A stretch of DNA of 38,420 bases from Candidatus Obscuribacterales bacterium (GTDB taxonomy: Bacteria; Cyanobacteriota; Vampirovibrionia; Obscuribacterales; Obscuribacteraceae). Positions within the stretch are counted from its first letter, which is position 1. The number at the start of each line of letters is the position of its first letter. Below, piece by piece: positions 17,737 through 25,964 of the stretch. The stretch spans positions 1 to 38,420 of the forward strand of contig JAIERK010000196.1 of NCBI GenBank assembly GCA_019746975.1, read 5' to 3'. The translations under genes were made by a program, and so were the position numbers. The notes beneath the pieces are model-generated. The model saw only the letters and a program-made list of their open reading frames with translations, made no database searches and was not told the origin of the DNA.

Positions 17737-18349
17737 TGATTTGATTGTGGCGGTTTGATCTCCAATCTAGTTCTGGTACTAAATTCGGTGCATAAATTTC
17801 GAGATCGTGGAATCTAACGAATCGCTTGACAAGTCATATTTGTCTTGTTTCCCAATATCATATGACAACACTAGCTTATTCTGAATGGTGATATGGACGT
17901 CAATTAGGGCTAATTTCTGATCATCTTGACTATGCAAATTGCCCGGTTGTCATGAGGGTTCCGAGCAATTCCGATTACGTGCTGGTTACGCAGTTGTCTG
18001 CACGTATATTAGCGTCGAATCATCTATGGCTGTCGAGTTGTAAAAATCGCGGTATCACGGGTAACGTCTGGCGTACACAACCATTTCGACTGAACGCTAA
18101 GGACCCAACGAGCAAAGGCAATATCTGCACACCCTCAAGTTAACTACTGAGACGCCCTAATGGTGTTCCATGGAGGCGGAGTGCAATTTGTTGCTGGTGG
18201 TTGCTCGCTCGGCTTTCTGTCGCGTCGATGCTCGTCATCGTCGTCCCACGTTTGTATGGAGAATCCACCATTCTCTTCTGACATGCCCGATTGTTCGACA
18301 CAACAACGGCAGCGAATCGCTTGCCGTCCTTCTAAGAGGAGATCAGACC
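17737..18349. other. Gene-free AT-rich spacer before Bat operon
   Basis: About 610 bases with no credible gene. A TTGACA-like box occurs near 17826 within a short inverted repeat (GACAA ... TTGTC), but no well-spaced -10 box follows. Composition turns GC-rich from about 18150. The moxR frame extends upstream through this segment, but without family similarity or an RBS. Confidence 0.5.
18306..18327 (+). promoter_or_regulatory. 5'-leader hairpin of Bat operon
   Basis: ACGGCAGCG pairs with CGC-T-TGCCGT across a 3-base loop with one bulge. It ends 22 bases before the moxR ATG, just upstream of the AGAGGAG ribosome binding site. Confidence 0.45.
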
Positions 18350-19381
18350 ATGATCGCTACTGAAGTTCTCGGTGCCTACACGCGACTCTTGACCCAGATG
18401 GACAAGGTGGTCATCGGCTACGCCGAGATCAAGCGCATGTCCATCGCGGCCCTGCTCGCGGACCAGCACGTGTTGCTGGAAGGCAACCCCGGTACGGCGA
18501 AGTCGCTGTTCGTGGAAGTGTTCCAACGCGCCATCAGAAATTCGCTGAAGGCGCGCATCCAGATGACCGCCGACGTCAAACCGATGGACCTCGTCGGTGT
18601 CCGCATCTTCAACCCGCTCAAAGGCCGCTTCATGATCCAGCGCGGCCCGCTGTGCGGGAAGAACTTCGTCCTCGTCGACGAGATCAACCGCGCCCCCGGC
18701 AAGACGCTTTCCGCCGTGCTGTCAGCGATGCAGGAGCGCGTCGTCTACATCAGCGGCCGCGAAATCGAACTGCCCGACCCGTACTTCGTCATGGCGACAC
18801 AGAACCCGATCGAGCAGGAAGGTGTGTTCCCGCTTCCGGAAGCGGCCATCGACCGCTTCGCTGCCAAGCTGCTCGTGCCGTACGCCACGGCCGAAGAGGA
18901 GAAGGCCATCCTGAAGAACAGTGCGCTCGACATGCGCAATCCGCAGAGCGTCATCGAACCGGTGATCGGACTCGAGGAGCTCGTCCGGATTCGCGAAGGC
19001 ATCAAGAAGAACGTCTTCGTCTCCGACGCCGCGATCGACTACATCGTCGCCCTGGTCCGCGCCACTCGTCCGGAGTGCCCGGAACACGGCGTCATCGTCA
19101 AGAAGGACGGTGAATTCGAGATGTTGATCGACTGCGGCGGCTCCGTCCGCGGACAGCTCGCGATTCGCGGTCTGGCGCGCGTCATGGCCGCGATCAAGGG
19201 GCGCAGCTACGTGCTGCCCGAGGACATCCGGGAGGTAGCGCCGGCCTGCATGCGTCACCGCATCGCCATGTCCTTCGAGGCGCGCGCCGAGGGCAAGACC
19301 GCCGAGGTCGCGGTGAAGAAGATCCTCGACAAGACCGACTTCAAAGACAAAGACGCTTACTACCTCCCGAAGGCGGCTTAA
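18350..19381 (+). CDS. MoxR-family AAA+ ATPase
   Basis: 343 residues. Start chosen at the ATG with AGAGGAG nine bases upstream; the frame continues 60 codons further without similarity. Walker A is GNPGTAKS (45-52), Walker B is VLVDEI (107-112), sensor 1 is ATQNP (149-153), and an arginine-finger-type DRF is at about 168-170. The lid domain occupies the C-terminal third. MoxR ATPases act as chaperones that remodel or activate VWA-domain partners and membrane complexes. Here the gene heads an operon with DUF58 and two VWA membrane proteins, the classic MoxR/Bat arrangement. It is cytoplasmic, acting at the membrane. Codon use is strongly C-ending. Confidence 0.95.
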   Translation: MIATEVLGAYTRLLTQMDKVVIGYAEIKRMSIAALLADQHVLLEGNPGTAKSLFVEVFQRAIRNSLKARIQMTADVKPMDLVGVRIFNPLKGRFMIQRGPLCGKNFVLVDEINRAPGKTLSAVLSAMQERVVYISGREIELPDPYFVMATQNPIEQEGVFPLPEAAIDRFAAKLLVPYATAEEEKAILKNSALDMRNPQSVIEPVIGLEELVRIREGIKKNVFVSDAAIDYIVALVRATRPECPEHGVIVKKDGEFEMLIDCGGSVRGQLAIRGLARVMAAIKGRSYVLPEDIREVAPACMRHRIAMSFEARAEGKTAEVAVKKILDKTDFKDKDAYYLPKAA

Positions 19382-19520
19382 CTTTTGGACCGACTGCTGG
19401 AGCAAGGACGGGGTGCCGGGTCGCAAATCTGCTTCGGCAGAGGCGAGTTGGCGCCCCTCTATGTTCGTCCGAATAACGCTCGAAAGAGCTCAACCTAAGT
19501 CACTTTCAGGAGAACGTGCA

Positions 19521-20444
19521 ATGAAGATCGACCCCGAGGTAATGGGTGTCGTTCGCGAAATTGCTCGTCGTGTCGTCTCGGTGAAGCTGCCAATCGGCCT
19601 GATGAAAACGCACCAGCGTATGACAGGCTCGAGGCTCTCGATTCACCGCGGCGACGGCGACAACTTCGATGGGCACGACATCTACGTGCCCGGTGAGGAC
19701 GACCCCCGCACCATCGACTGGAACGCCACCGCTCTCACCGGCGGTCAACAGGTTCTGGTCGCCTTGTTCAAAGAAGACGCGCACATCAAGAGCACCATCC
19801 TCTGTGACGTGTCGCCACCCATGGACTTCGGCAGTACGCGCGTGACGAAGCGCGTCCTTGCCGCCGAGCTAAGCGCATGCGCAGTGCGCTCGCTGGCCAG
19901 CACGCACGAGCCGGTCTCGATCGTGACCTACTCGCATTCCGGTGTCGAGCGCCGGGTTCCGAGCAGCTCGGCATCGTCGATGATGCTGCCTGCCATCGTG
20001 CATGTGCTCGACTCTCGGCACACGCCTCGTCCCGGCAAGACCGACGGCCTCGGCAAGGCGCTTGGGCTGGTCTCGCGCAGTCCGTCTATCGTGTTCGTCA
20101 TCAGCGACTTCCTCTCCGCAACAGACGCGGATTGGCAGTCGCTCAAGCGTATCGGTCGACGGCACAGGCTCATCTGCTTCTACGTGCAGGACAAGCGCGA
20201 GAGGGAGCTGCCCCGAGTCTTCTTCCCGGCGCTCTACACCGTGCAAGACACAGCCGGTGTCGCTCGAGACCTGTGGGTCACGCGAGGCCGGGCGCGTCGA
20301 CACAAGCAGAACTTCGAGGCGCACGAGGCCGGCATCCTCGCTCGTCTCAAGGAATGCCGCGCTACTTCCATCGTCGTCTGCACCAATGAGGGCGACACTG
20401 CGTCGTCCCGCGTGCTCTCCCAACTCCAATCACCCGTTCGCTAA
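19521..20444 (+). CDS. DUF58 (BatA-operon type) VWA-like protein
   Basis: 307 residues from the ATG with AGGAG eight bases upstream. The DUF58 signature YVPGEDDPRTIDW (55-67) is followed by KEDAHIKSTILCDVS, corresponding to the usual EExxxx...DxS transition. D96 and S98 resemble a partial MIDAS (DVSPPM), lacking the second serine. No membrane span or signal peptide, so cytoplasmic. In MoxR/Bat operons the DUF58 protein sits directly after moxR and is thought to be a partner or client of the ATPase. A 139-base gap separates it from moxR. Ten bases separate its stop from the next gene. Confidence 0.92.
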   Translation: MKIDPEVMGVVREIARRVVSVKLPIGLMKTHQRMTGSRLSIHRGDGDNFDGHDIYVPGEDDPRTIDWNATALTGGQQVLVALFKEDAHIKSTILCDVSPPMDFGSTRVTKRVLAAELSACAVRSLASTHEPVSIVTYSHSGVERRVPSSSASSMMLPAIVHVLDSRHTPRPGKTDGLGKALGLVSRSPSIVFVISDFLSATDADWQSLKRIGRRHRLICFYVQDKRERELPRVFFPALYTVQDTAGVARDLWVTRGRARRHKQNFEAHEAGILARLKECRATSIVVCTNEGDTASSRVLSQLQSPVR

Positions 20445-20454
20445 GGAGGCTATC

Positions 20455-21519
20455 ATGTCACTGAAATGGTGCGCCCTGACGGGTGCTCTGATGTTGGGTT
20501 TCGTCTACCTGACCTTCCACCACAAGGAGGTCTTCACAGATCCGCCCGGCGTCAAGACCCGCTGGTGGGACGGAACGATGGCGTCGAAGGAGACAGTCCG
20601 CAAGGACGGCAGCGTCGAGAACCGCACCGAATACGGTGACGACGGCAAAACCGTCGTCTCGTTCAAGGAGTGGGATTCGGAGGGCGTTCTCTGGCACTCC
20701 AAGATGCGCCAGAAGGACGGTCGTGTCGAAGACAAACGCTTCGCGAGTGACGGCAAGACCCTCCGCCAGTACACCTTGTGGAACGGCGACGAGAAGACTT
20801 TCTGCATCCGTCGGGAATTCGGTAATTCCGGCAAGATGACCGTCGAGACGATCATGACCGAAGACGGGCTGGTGGTCCAGGAGGAGCGTAACTTCAACGA
20901 GGACGGCACGCTCTTCATGGAGCGAAAGGTGCTCGACAACGCCGACCAGGAGACGAAGATCTTCAGTCGAGACGGCAAGGTCGTTCGTCGCAGCCTCTTC
21001 AAGGGCTCCGGCGACATTTGGGAAGAGCGCTACCACGCCAACGGCAAGCTCGCCGTGCGCACGAAGATTATTCGCCTCGACGGCAGCTCCGACACGGAAG
21101 CGTTCACCGAAGAGGGCAAGCTGCTCTGGACCCGAGCAGTCGAGAAGCAGGGGAAGAAGCGCATGATCCTCACCGTCTGGGACGGTGACAAGGTCAAGAT
21201 GCGTAAGTTCACAGACCTGAACACCGCCACTCTCGAGACGGTGGAAGAGTACTCGCAAGAGTCCGGCAAGGTCACGCGTCGCATCTGGTTGGCTGGCGAC
21301 AACCAGCCCACCAAGGTGGAGAAGTTCCGTGCCGACGGGACTCTCGAGAAGGTGCTCACCATCGACCCGACGAAAGAAAACTTCCCCGTCACCAAGACGG
21401 TCGAATACGATGAAACCGGAAGCAAGGTGACCTCCGAAAAGGAGGGCGGCGAACCCGAAAAGTTCGACCGCGGCATCCTGTCCGACGGGTTCGGATACAT
21501 TCAAGGAGTTGACTTATGA
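20455..21519 (+). CDS. Membrane-anchored MORN/YwqK-like repeat protein in Bat operon
   Basis: 354 residues. AAGGAGG lies six bases before the ATG. Residues about 6-20 form a signal anchor (WCALTGALMLGFVYLTF). From about 35 to 340 the protein consists of degenerate repeats of roughly 20-25 residues of the type DG-x-hydrophobic-x-x-R/E (DGSVENRTEYG, DGRVEDKRFASDGKTLRQY, HANGKLAVRT), matching the beta-hairpin repeats of MORN_2/YwqK-type proteins. These are usually described as antitoxin-like, or have unknown roles. The bulk of the protein should be exported. Its stop overlaps the next start (ATGA), so it is translationally coupled to the VWA gene. This repeat protein is not a standard Bat-operon component. 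Confidence 0.85.
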   Translation: MSLKWCALTGALMLGFVYLTFHHKEVFTDPPGVKTRWWDGTMASKETVRKDGSVENRTEYGDDGKTVVSFKEWDSEGVLWHSKMRQKDGRVEDKRFASDGKTLRQYTLWNGDEKTFCIRREFGNSGKMTVETIMTEDGLVVQEERNFNEDGTLFMERKVLDNADQETKIFSRDGKVVRRSLFKGSGDIWEERYHANGKLAVRTKIIRLDGSSDTEAFTEEGKLLWTRAVEKQGKKRMILTVWDGDKVKMRKFTDLNTATLETVEEYSQESGKVTRRIWLAGDNQPTKVEKFRADGTLEKVLTIDPTKENFPVTKTVEYDETGSKVTSEKEGGEPEKFDRGILSDGFGYIQGVDL

Positions 21520-22547
21520 CTTTTGCTCAACCACTCTGGTTCGGGCTGCTCCTGCTGCTCCCCGCACTCTTCTTCCTAAAGAAGCGGGGGTACCTGGGCT
21601 ATTCCGACCACCGTCTGCTCAAGGCTCGTTTCTCGCCGTTCTTGTGGCTCGTGGGCAAGCTCCCGATCGCTCTGGCCTTCATCGGGCTGGTAGCACTCGT
21701 GGTGGCTCTCGCCCGCCCGCAGATCCCTGGCGACCCGATTCATCAGCGGATTCCCGGCCGGGACATCATCCTGGCCGTGGACATCTCCTACTCGATGACC
21801 TTCCCGTGGAAGGGTGAGCTGGCTCCGTCGGATACCCCGTCGGACCTCGCTTTTAAGACCGATTTCAACGAGCGCCGCCGGGAACACAAAGGCCTGAAGT
21901 TCGTGGTGCCGAAGGAAGGATTGCAGCGAATCCATCCCACGCAAATCGCGCTCCTGAATTTCATCGAGAATCGCTGGCGCAACAAGACGGGTGATCGAAT
22001 CGGTCTGATCTACTTCGACACCCACCCTCGCTACGGTTGGCCCATCACCGACGACCTCCGGATGCTGTACCGCAAGGCCCAGTTCATCCAGAACAACATC
22101 GGCACCGGCACCAACTTCGGCAGGAGTCCTCCCGGTCCGTTCGACCTCGCCGCCGAGCACTTCAAGGAGTCCGGTCAGGCGAAGTCGCGCGTCCTCATTC
22201 TCGTCACCGACGGTGAGGATGACATCGACCCGGATACCGAGCGCCGGCTCATCCAGATCCTTCAAGACAACAAGATTCGTCTTTACCTCGTCGGTATCGG
22301 CGAAACGCTGGCCCAGAAAGAGGTCGGTATCGTCAAGCTCGCCAACAAGTTTGGCGGGCACATCTTCCGCGTGGAAGATACCGAGTCTCTCAACCGGTGC
22401 TTTGCGACGATCGACCAACTCGAGAAGTCCGAGGTGACAATCTCCCAGCTGGAGACGCGTGATGACGTGTTCTTCTACTTCGCCTGGGCGGCGCTTGCGG
22501 CGCTGGGATTGTTCCTCCTCTCGGAAATCTTTATCCTGACGAGGTGA
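21516..22547 (+). CDS. batA: BatA-like VWA-domain membrane protein
   Basis: 343 residues. Membrane spans lie at about 7-21, 49-66 and 319-340, placing the VWA domain between spans 2 and 3. MIDAS residues: DISYS (D89, S91, S93), T199 in GTGTN, and D232 in VTDGEDD, so metal binding appears intact. About 45 extra residues sit between the DISYSM strand and the next helix (RIHPTQIALLNF), where canonical BatA has around ten. Bat proteins form a membrane complex linked to aerotolerance, oxidative stress and envelope integrity in Bacteroides, Leptospira and Francisella. AAGGAG precedes the start by eight bases, and the gene overlaps the preceding one by four bases. The symbol is by operon analogy; batB is the alternative. 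Confidence 0.88.
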   Translation: MTFAQPLWFGLLLLLPALFFLKKRGYLGYSDHRLLKARFSPFLWLVGKLPIALAFIGLVALVVALARPQIPGDPIHQRIPGRDIILAVDISYSMTFPWKGELAPSDTPSDLAFKTDFNERRREHKGLKFVVPKEGLQRIHPTQIALLNFIENRWRNKTGDRIGLIYFDTHPRYGWPITDDLRMLYRKAQFIQNNIGTGTNFGRSPPGPFDLAAEHFKESGQAKSRVLILVTDGEDDIDPDTERRLIQILQDNKIRLYLVGIGETLAQKEVGIVKLANKFGGHIFRVEDTESLNRCFATIDQLEKSEVTISQLETRDDVFFYFAWAALAALGLFLLSEIFILTR

Positions 22548-22550
22548 CAC

Positions 22551-23045
22551 ATGCGAACCACAGCCAAATTCCTGGGGAGGCTCATCGTCTCCCTGACCAT
22601 CGCTTGTGCATTCGGATACGGCTTCTACGGGTTGTTCACGTACGCCCTGCCGATGTCCAAGCACAACCTGACCCAGGCCCGTACCAGTTACGTGGCCGAC
22701 GAATCCGAAATCCTGCTCAACGGAGCAGCGGCCGCCTATGACGACGAGCGGCTGGCGGAGTCAGCCAAGGTCCTGGAGATGGCGCTGGAAAAACTCATCA
22801 ACCGCAAGGGTGAGTACAGCGCCGCCCAGCGCGCCAAGCTCGAGCGAATCTTCTTCCTGCTCGGCAAAACCTACCACCGCATGGAGATGTTCGACAAAGC
22901 AATCCAGAACTACGAGGACACCTTGCGGATGAATCCCAATCACCTTCCCGCCAAGTACAACCTGGAGATGATCCAGATGGAAGGCGGCGGTGGCGGCGCA
23001 GGTGGCAAGAAACCCCAATCCGGCAAGACCCAGCCGAAGATTTAA
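22551..23045 (+). CDS. batC: BatC-like TPR protein with N-terminal membrane span
   Basis: 164 residues. One hydrophobic span (about 10-33) is followed by a soluble domain with one clear TPR (FLLGKTYHRMEMFDKAIQNYEDTLRMNP, about 101-129) and a preceding helical pair. The C-terminus is a Gly/Lys-rich tail (GGGGGAGGKK), as commonly seen in BatC. It begins three bases after the stop of the BatA-like gene with GAGG eight bases upstream, so it is in the same transcript. In known Bat systems the TPR protein joins the VWA proteins in a membrane complex. Confidence 0.85.
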   Translation: MRTTAKFLGRLIVSLTIACAFGYGFYGLFTYALPMSKHNLTQARTSYVADESEILLNGAAAAYDDERLAESAKVLEMALEKLINRKGEYSAAQRAKLERIFFLLGKTYHRMEMFDKAIQNYEDTLRMNPNHLPAKYNLEMIQMEGGGGGAGGKKPQSGKTQPKI

Positions 23046-23055
23046 GGAGCACCAC

Positions 23056-24240
23056 ATGTATTACTTGAATCCGGAGCTGGCTAAGTTCATTCCGGTGGCG
23101 GCGCTTGTCGTGCCGCTACTGGTGTGGCTTAACTACCGGCGAAAGCAAGCTCTCCAGGAGGTGTTCGGCAACCGGACCCTCCTGTCGGGGACATCGAAGC
23201 CGCTCTCGCGAGCGCGCTACATCGTTCGAGGTCTCGCAACAACCGCCGCGGCGTGCCTGATCATCGCGGCACTTTGCCGCCCCATCCTCAACAGGGGTGA
23301 GAAGACCATCGCCGAAGGCACCGTGGACGTGATCGCCGTAGTCGACGTAAGTCGCAGCATGGCGGCGATGGACTACGAAGGCAAGGTCCCGCAAAGCGCG
23401 GTGGCCAAACGCCCGATCGAGGCGCCTCGCAAGCTCAACCGACCGGTCTTCCGTGGGCTCGAGCCCGAGGACGAGCCCGCTCCTGCGCCGGCTCCTCAGC
23501 AGCCTCAGGGCGCGGAGGATACTGGTACCCGGCTCGAGATGGTGCGCCATATCCTGCAAGACTACATGGTGAAAACCCTCGACGGCAATCACCTGGGTCT
23601 GGTCAGCTACGCCGGGGAGTCCTTTCCTCAGGCGTTCTTGACGAAAGATACGCGCGCGCTGAACTGGATCATCGACCGAGGTCTGACGATCAGCAGCGCT
23701 CCGGGTGAGGGAAGCGCCATGGGTAAAGCGCTTCACCTGTCCCTCGCCATGTTCGACGCGGACTCTCCCGCCGATCACGAGCGACTGCTCATCCTCTTCT
23801 CGGACGGCGGCAACGACGACAAGCCCGAGGTGCTCATTGATTTCGCGCGCCAGGCCAAGGTGCGCGGCATCAAGGTGATCGTGGTGGCGATGGGCAACGC
23901 GATGCCATCCAAGATCCCGGTCAGCAAGCTCGCCCCGGACGACGACGTGGCCATCGCGCTCAAGGCCAACGGCAAGCGTTGGTTGGAAACCGAAGGTCAG
24001 ATCGAGAAGAGCGGGATGAATGCCTCGCTTCTGCAGGCACTGGCCAACCAGGCGGGCGGCCAGTTCATCCATCTGCAGAACATGTCCGACCTCAACCTGC
24101 TCGAACATGTCGGGAAGAAAGCGACAGCCAGGAGCGTGGGCAGCGTCGAGCTGTTCCCATGGCTCATCGGCCTGGCGCTCATCTGTCTCGTGCTTTCAAT
24201 CACCGTCACTCACCAGTGGCGTAGGAGGACCGTGTCATGA
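23056..24240 (+). CDS. batB: BatB-like VWA-domain membrane protein
   Basis: 394 residues from the ATG with AAGGAG seven bases upstream; the frame extends 22 codons upstream into the previous gene and that start is rejected. Spans lie at about 11-25, 58-75 and 367-385. MIDAS: DVSRS (D97, S99, S101), S220 in EGSAMG, and D250 in FSDGGNDD. As in the BatA-like neighbour, a long insert (about 103-157, Pro/Ala/Glu-rich) separates the DVSRSM strand from the next helix (TRLEMVRHILQ). It overlaps the BatD-like gene by four bases (ATGA). The two VWA proteins probably form a heteromeric membrane assembly with the BatC-like TPR protein. Confidence 0.88.
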   Translation: MYYLNPELAKFIPVAALVVPLLVWLNYRRKQALQEVFGNRTLLSGTSKPLSRARYIVRGLATTAAACLIIAALCRPILNRGEKTIAEGTVDVIAVVDVSRSMAAMDYEGKVPQSAVAKRPIEAPRKLNRPVFRGLEPEDEPAPAPAPQQPQGAEDTGTRLEMVRHILQDYMVKTLDGNHLGLVSYAGESFPQAFLTKDTRALNWIIDRGLTISSAPGEGSAMGKALHLSLAMFDADSPADHERLLILFSDGGNDDKPEVLIDFARQAKVRGIKVIVVAMGNAMPSKIPVSKLAPDDDVAIALKANGKRWLETEGQIEKSGMNASLLQALANQAGGQFIHLQNMSDLNLLEHVGKKATARSVGSVELFPWLIGLALICLVLSITVTHQWRRRTVS

Positions 24241-25127
24241 AGCGAATTGTACTGATCACAGTGGCGGCGCTTCTGCTCGGCGGCCTCGGCTACCTGGGCT
24301 GGTGGCTGACACGTCCGAGCTGGCCGCAGTTCGCTGCTGCCGCCAACAACGAGCCCCAGGCAATCGTCAAGGTCGAGCGCGACTACGCGTATCACCTCGG
24401 TGACCTGATTCAAGTGGACGTCTTCGTTCGACAGCAACCGGGCACCGCAATCGACCTGAAGTCGCTGTCCGTAGGCGGCGACTTCGAGCTGTCCGCGAAG
24501 CAAGAAGTTAGCGAGAAGAAGCTGGAAGACGGCTCTGTCGTCTATCGCTTCCACCTCAATATGCAGAGCTTCAAGGTGCAGAAGAAGCAGGTGATGACAG
24601 GCTCTCTCGGGTGGAGGGCCGGCGACCAGCGCAGAGAGCTGACGCTCGAACCGCTCGCCATCTACACCTCCAACACCTACGACGGGCGCAAGAAGCTCAT
24701 GGAAGGACCCGATGCGCGCGTGACCTTCTGGACCTACGGAATGCGGCATATCGTTCCGCTCGCGGCGTCCAGTATCATCTTCCTGGTACTGGTCGTGGTG
24801 GCGTTCCGTCGGGCCATTCTGGCGGTGCTCAACCGCCCGGTCGTGGTGGACAAGGAGCGCGAGCGAGTCGTCGAACTTCTGCGTATCCTCGAGTCTGGCA
24901 ACATGACGAAGGATCAGCACCTGGAGTTGGATGCCTTGATTCGCCACCACTTCAAGGTCGGCCCGATTCCCTGCAGCGAACTCGACGGGCGGGGGTTCAA
25001 CTCGGATCTCGTCGATTTCCTCAAGGCGAACGAGCCGGGCATCTACGCGGAAGACCCGCTCGACCCGCACGGACAGGAGACCGTCTGGGGCCACGCCCGG
25101 AAGCTGATCGCGAAGAAGTGCTGGTGA
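24237..25127 (+). CDS. BatD-like two-span membrane protein, last gene of Bat operon
   Basis: 296 residues. Span 1 is at about 4-24 and span 2 at about 171-192. Between them is a beta-rich extracytoplasmic domain (about 40-165, with LGDLIQVDVFVRQQPG and VVYRFHLNMQSFKVQK). After span 2 is a cytoplasmic helical tail (VVDKERERVVELLRILES to the C-terminus). The layout, a beta domain, a span and a cytoplasmic helical region at the end of a Bat operon, is that of a shortened BatD, which is normally around twice this length. A DUF4381-like protein is an alternative. AGGAGG lies nine bases upstream and the start overlaps batB by four bases. Three hairpins follow, the last a clear terminator. Confidence 0.75.
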   Translation: MKRIVLITVAALLLGGLGYLGWWLTRPSWPQFAAAANNEPQAIVKVERDYAYHLGDLIQVDVFVRQQPGTAIDLKSLSVGGDFELSAKQEVSEKKLEDGSVVYRFHLNMQSFKVQKKQVMTGSLGWRAGDQRRELTLEPLAIYTSNTYDGRKKLMEGPDARVTFWTYGMRHIVPLAASSIIFLVLVVVAFRRAILAVLNRPVVVDKERERVVELLRILESGNMTKDQHLELDALIRHHFKVGPIPCSELDGRGFNSDLVDFLKANEPGIYAEDPLDPHGQETVWGHARKLIAKKCW

Positions 25128-25133
25128 CAACCG

Positions 25134-25164
25134 GCGGACGGCCTGCACGAGGTGAGCCGTCCGC
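25134..25164 (+). repeat. Hairpin 1 after Bat operon
   Basis: GCGGACGGC and GCCGTCCGC, a perfect 9-bp stem with a 13-base loop, beginning seven bases after the last stop codon. No T-run. Confidence 0.5.
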
Positions 25165-25174
25165 AATCGTAAAT

Positions 25175-25207
25175 CCCATAGACCGCGCCCCGCAAGCGGT
25201 CTGTGGG
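25175..25207 (+). repeat. Hairpin 2 after Bat operon
   Basis: CCCATAGACCGC pairs with GCGGTCTGTGGG, a 12-bp stem with one G-T pair and a 9-base loop. No T-run follows. Confidence 0.5.
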
Positions 25208-25220
25208 AGGACGAGGAAGA

Positions 25221-25273
25221 AGGACCGATCGTGGCTCGCGCTGGCGAGAAGATCGGTCCTCTTTTGCTTTTTG
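25221..25273 (+). terminator. Bat operon terminator
   Basis: AGGACCGATC and GATCGGTCCT form a perfect 10-bp stem, with an inner TCGC/GCGA pairing, followed by CTTTTGCTTTTTG. It lies about 95 bases after the stop of the last operon gene. Confidence 0.8.
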
Positions 25274-25603
25274 CTGTACTACGTAAGAATATAGTATAAA
25301 AATCTGTTTTGGGTAGATGGTTAGTCGCGGACGTGTCCAATGGCTCCCTGAGCCTGCCTGCGAACCCGCTTCAGTGTGTGGGGTGTTTCGTTAAACGCTC
25401 AGATGGAAAGCGTTTGAGCGTATGCGAGTAAACCAGTACTGTTTTGGGGGGTAGTTAGTCACTACTGGACGTGGCAACTCGCCATCTGGAGCTGTTTTGC
25501 AGAAATGTTCTGCCGCATGTTCTGCCGCTTGTCCTCACCGAAAGCCGCTTCGAAACGTCTGCAATTAAGCGTCTACGTTTTGGGTGAAATGGTCATGCCA
25601 GGC

Positions 25604-25642
25604 TGGTCCTCACCAATGCGGAGTTCCCTTTGGTGAGGACCA
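25604..25642. repeat. 12-bp perfect inverted repeat
   Basis: TGGTCCTCACCA and its exact complement are separated by 15 bases. A partial copy of the left arm (TTGTCCTCACC) lies about 80 bases upstream. No T-run on either side; function unknown. Confidence 0.4.
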
Positions 25643-25849
25643 TTGTGTGTCCATCACTGAACCCATACTTTTTGTCGATTCTTAATGGCGGACGTGTGCG
25701 GCTGCAGATATGTGTTGACGAGGTGACTCACCGCAAGATCTCACGAAGGTTTTTCTTTCATGTCATAGGAATGTTATGTCGAGGCGTTATTCTTTTTTTG
25801 TAAGTATTGCGGCTTTCAAATATAGGAGCAGTTTGCGGCTAAGGACAGT

Positions 25850-25891
25850 GCTTGAGGCGGAACGGAGCTGCCTCAGGCCTGGTCTTTTTTT
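25850..25891 (+). terminator. Orphan plus-strand terminator
   Basis: GCTTGAGGC pairs with GCCTCAGGC (one G-T pair) and is followed by CTGG and a TCTTTTTTT tract. The nearest plus-strand gene ends about 720 bases upstream and already has its own terminator, so this may end an unannotated transcript. Confidence 0.6.
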
Positions 25892-25964
25892 GTGTTGGTT
25901 GTTTTTTGTGCCGCGGTTGTTAGCCTTGGTCTTTTGTTATTTTTGATCTCTTTGTTCCTGATTG

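Larger units (their letters stand above)
25128..25964. other. Long gene-free region between Bat operon and minus-strand solenoid gene
   Basis: The first 140 bases hold three consecutive stem-loops. The remainder is AT-richer, with no credible gene. It contains a repeated ATGTTCTGCCGC (about 25505-25530), a 12-bp inverted repeat (25604-25642), and a plus-strand terminator at 25850-25891 with no gene in front of it. Part of it (25395-25495) resembles the spacer at 13715-13805. Confidence 0.55.

Noticed and set aside
17952..18143. 63-codon plus-strand frame in the spacer before moxR
   Set aside because: No RBS, no hydrophobic or domain pattern, and AT-rich non-coding composition.
20458..21504. 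348-codon minus-strand frame over the YwqK-like gene
   Set aside because: A GC-rich antisense shadow rich in Val/Leu/Gly/Glu, with no domain.
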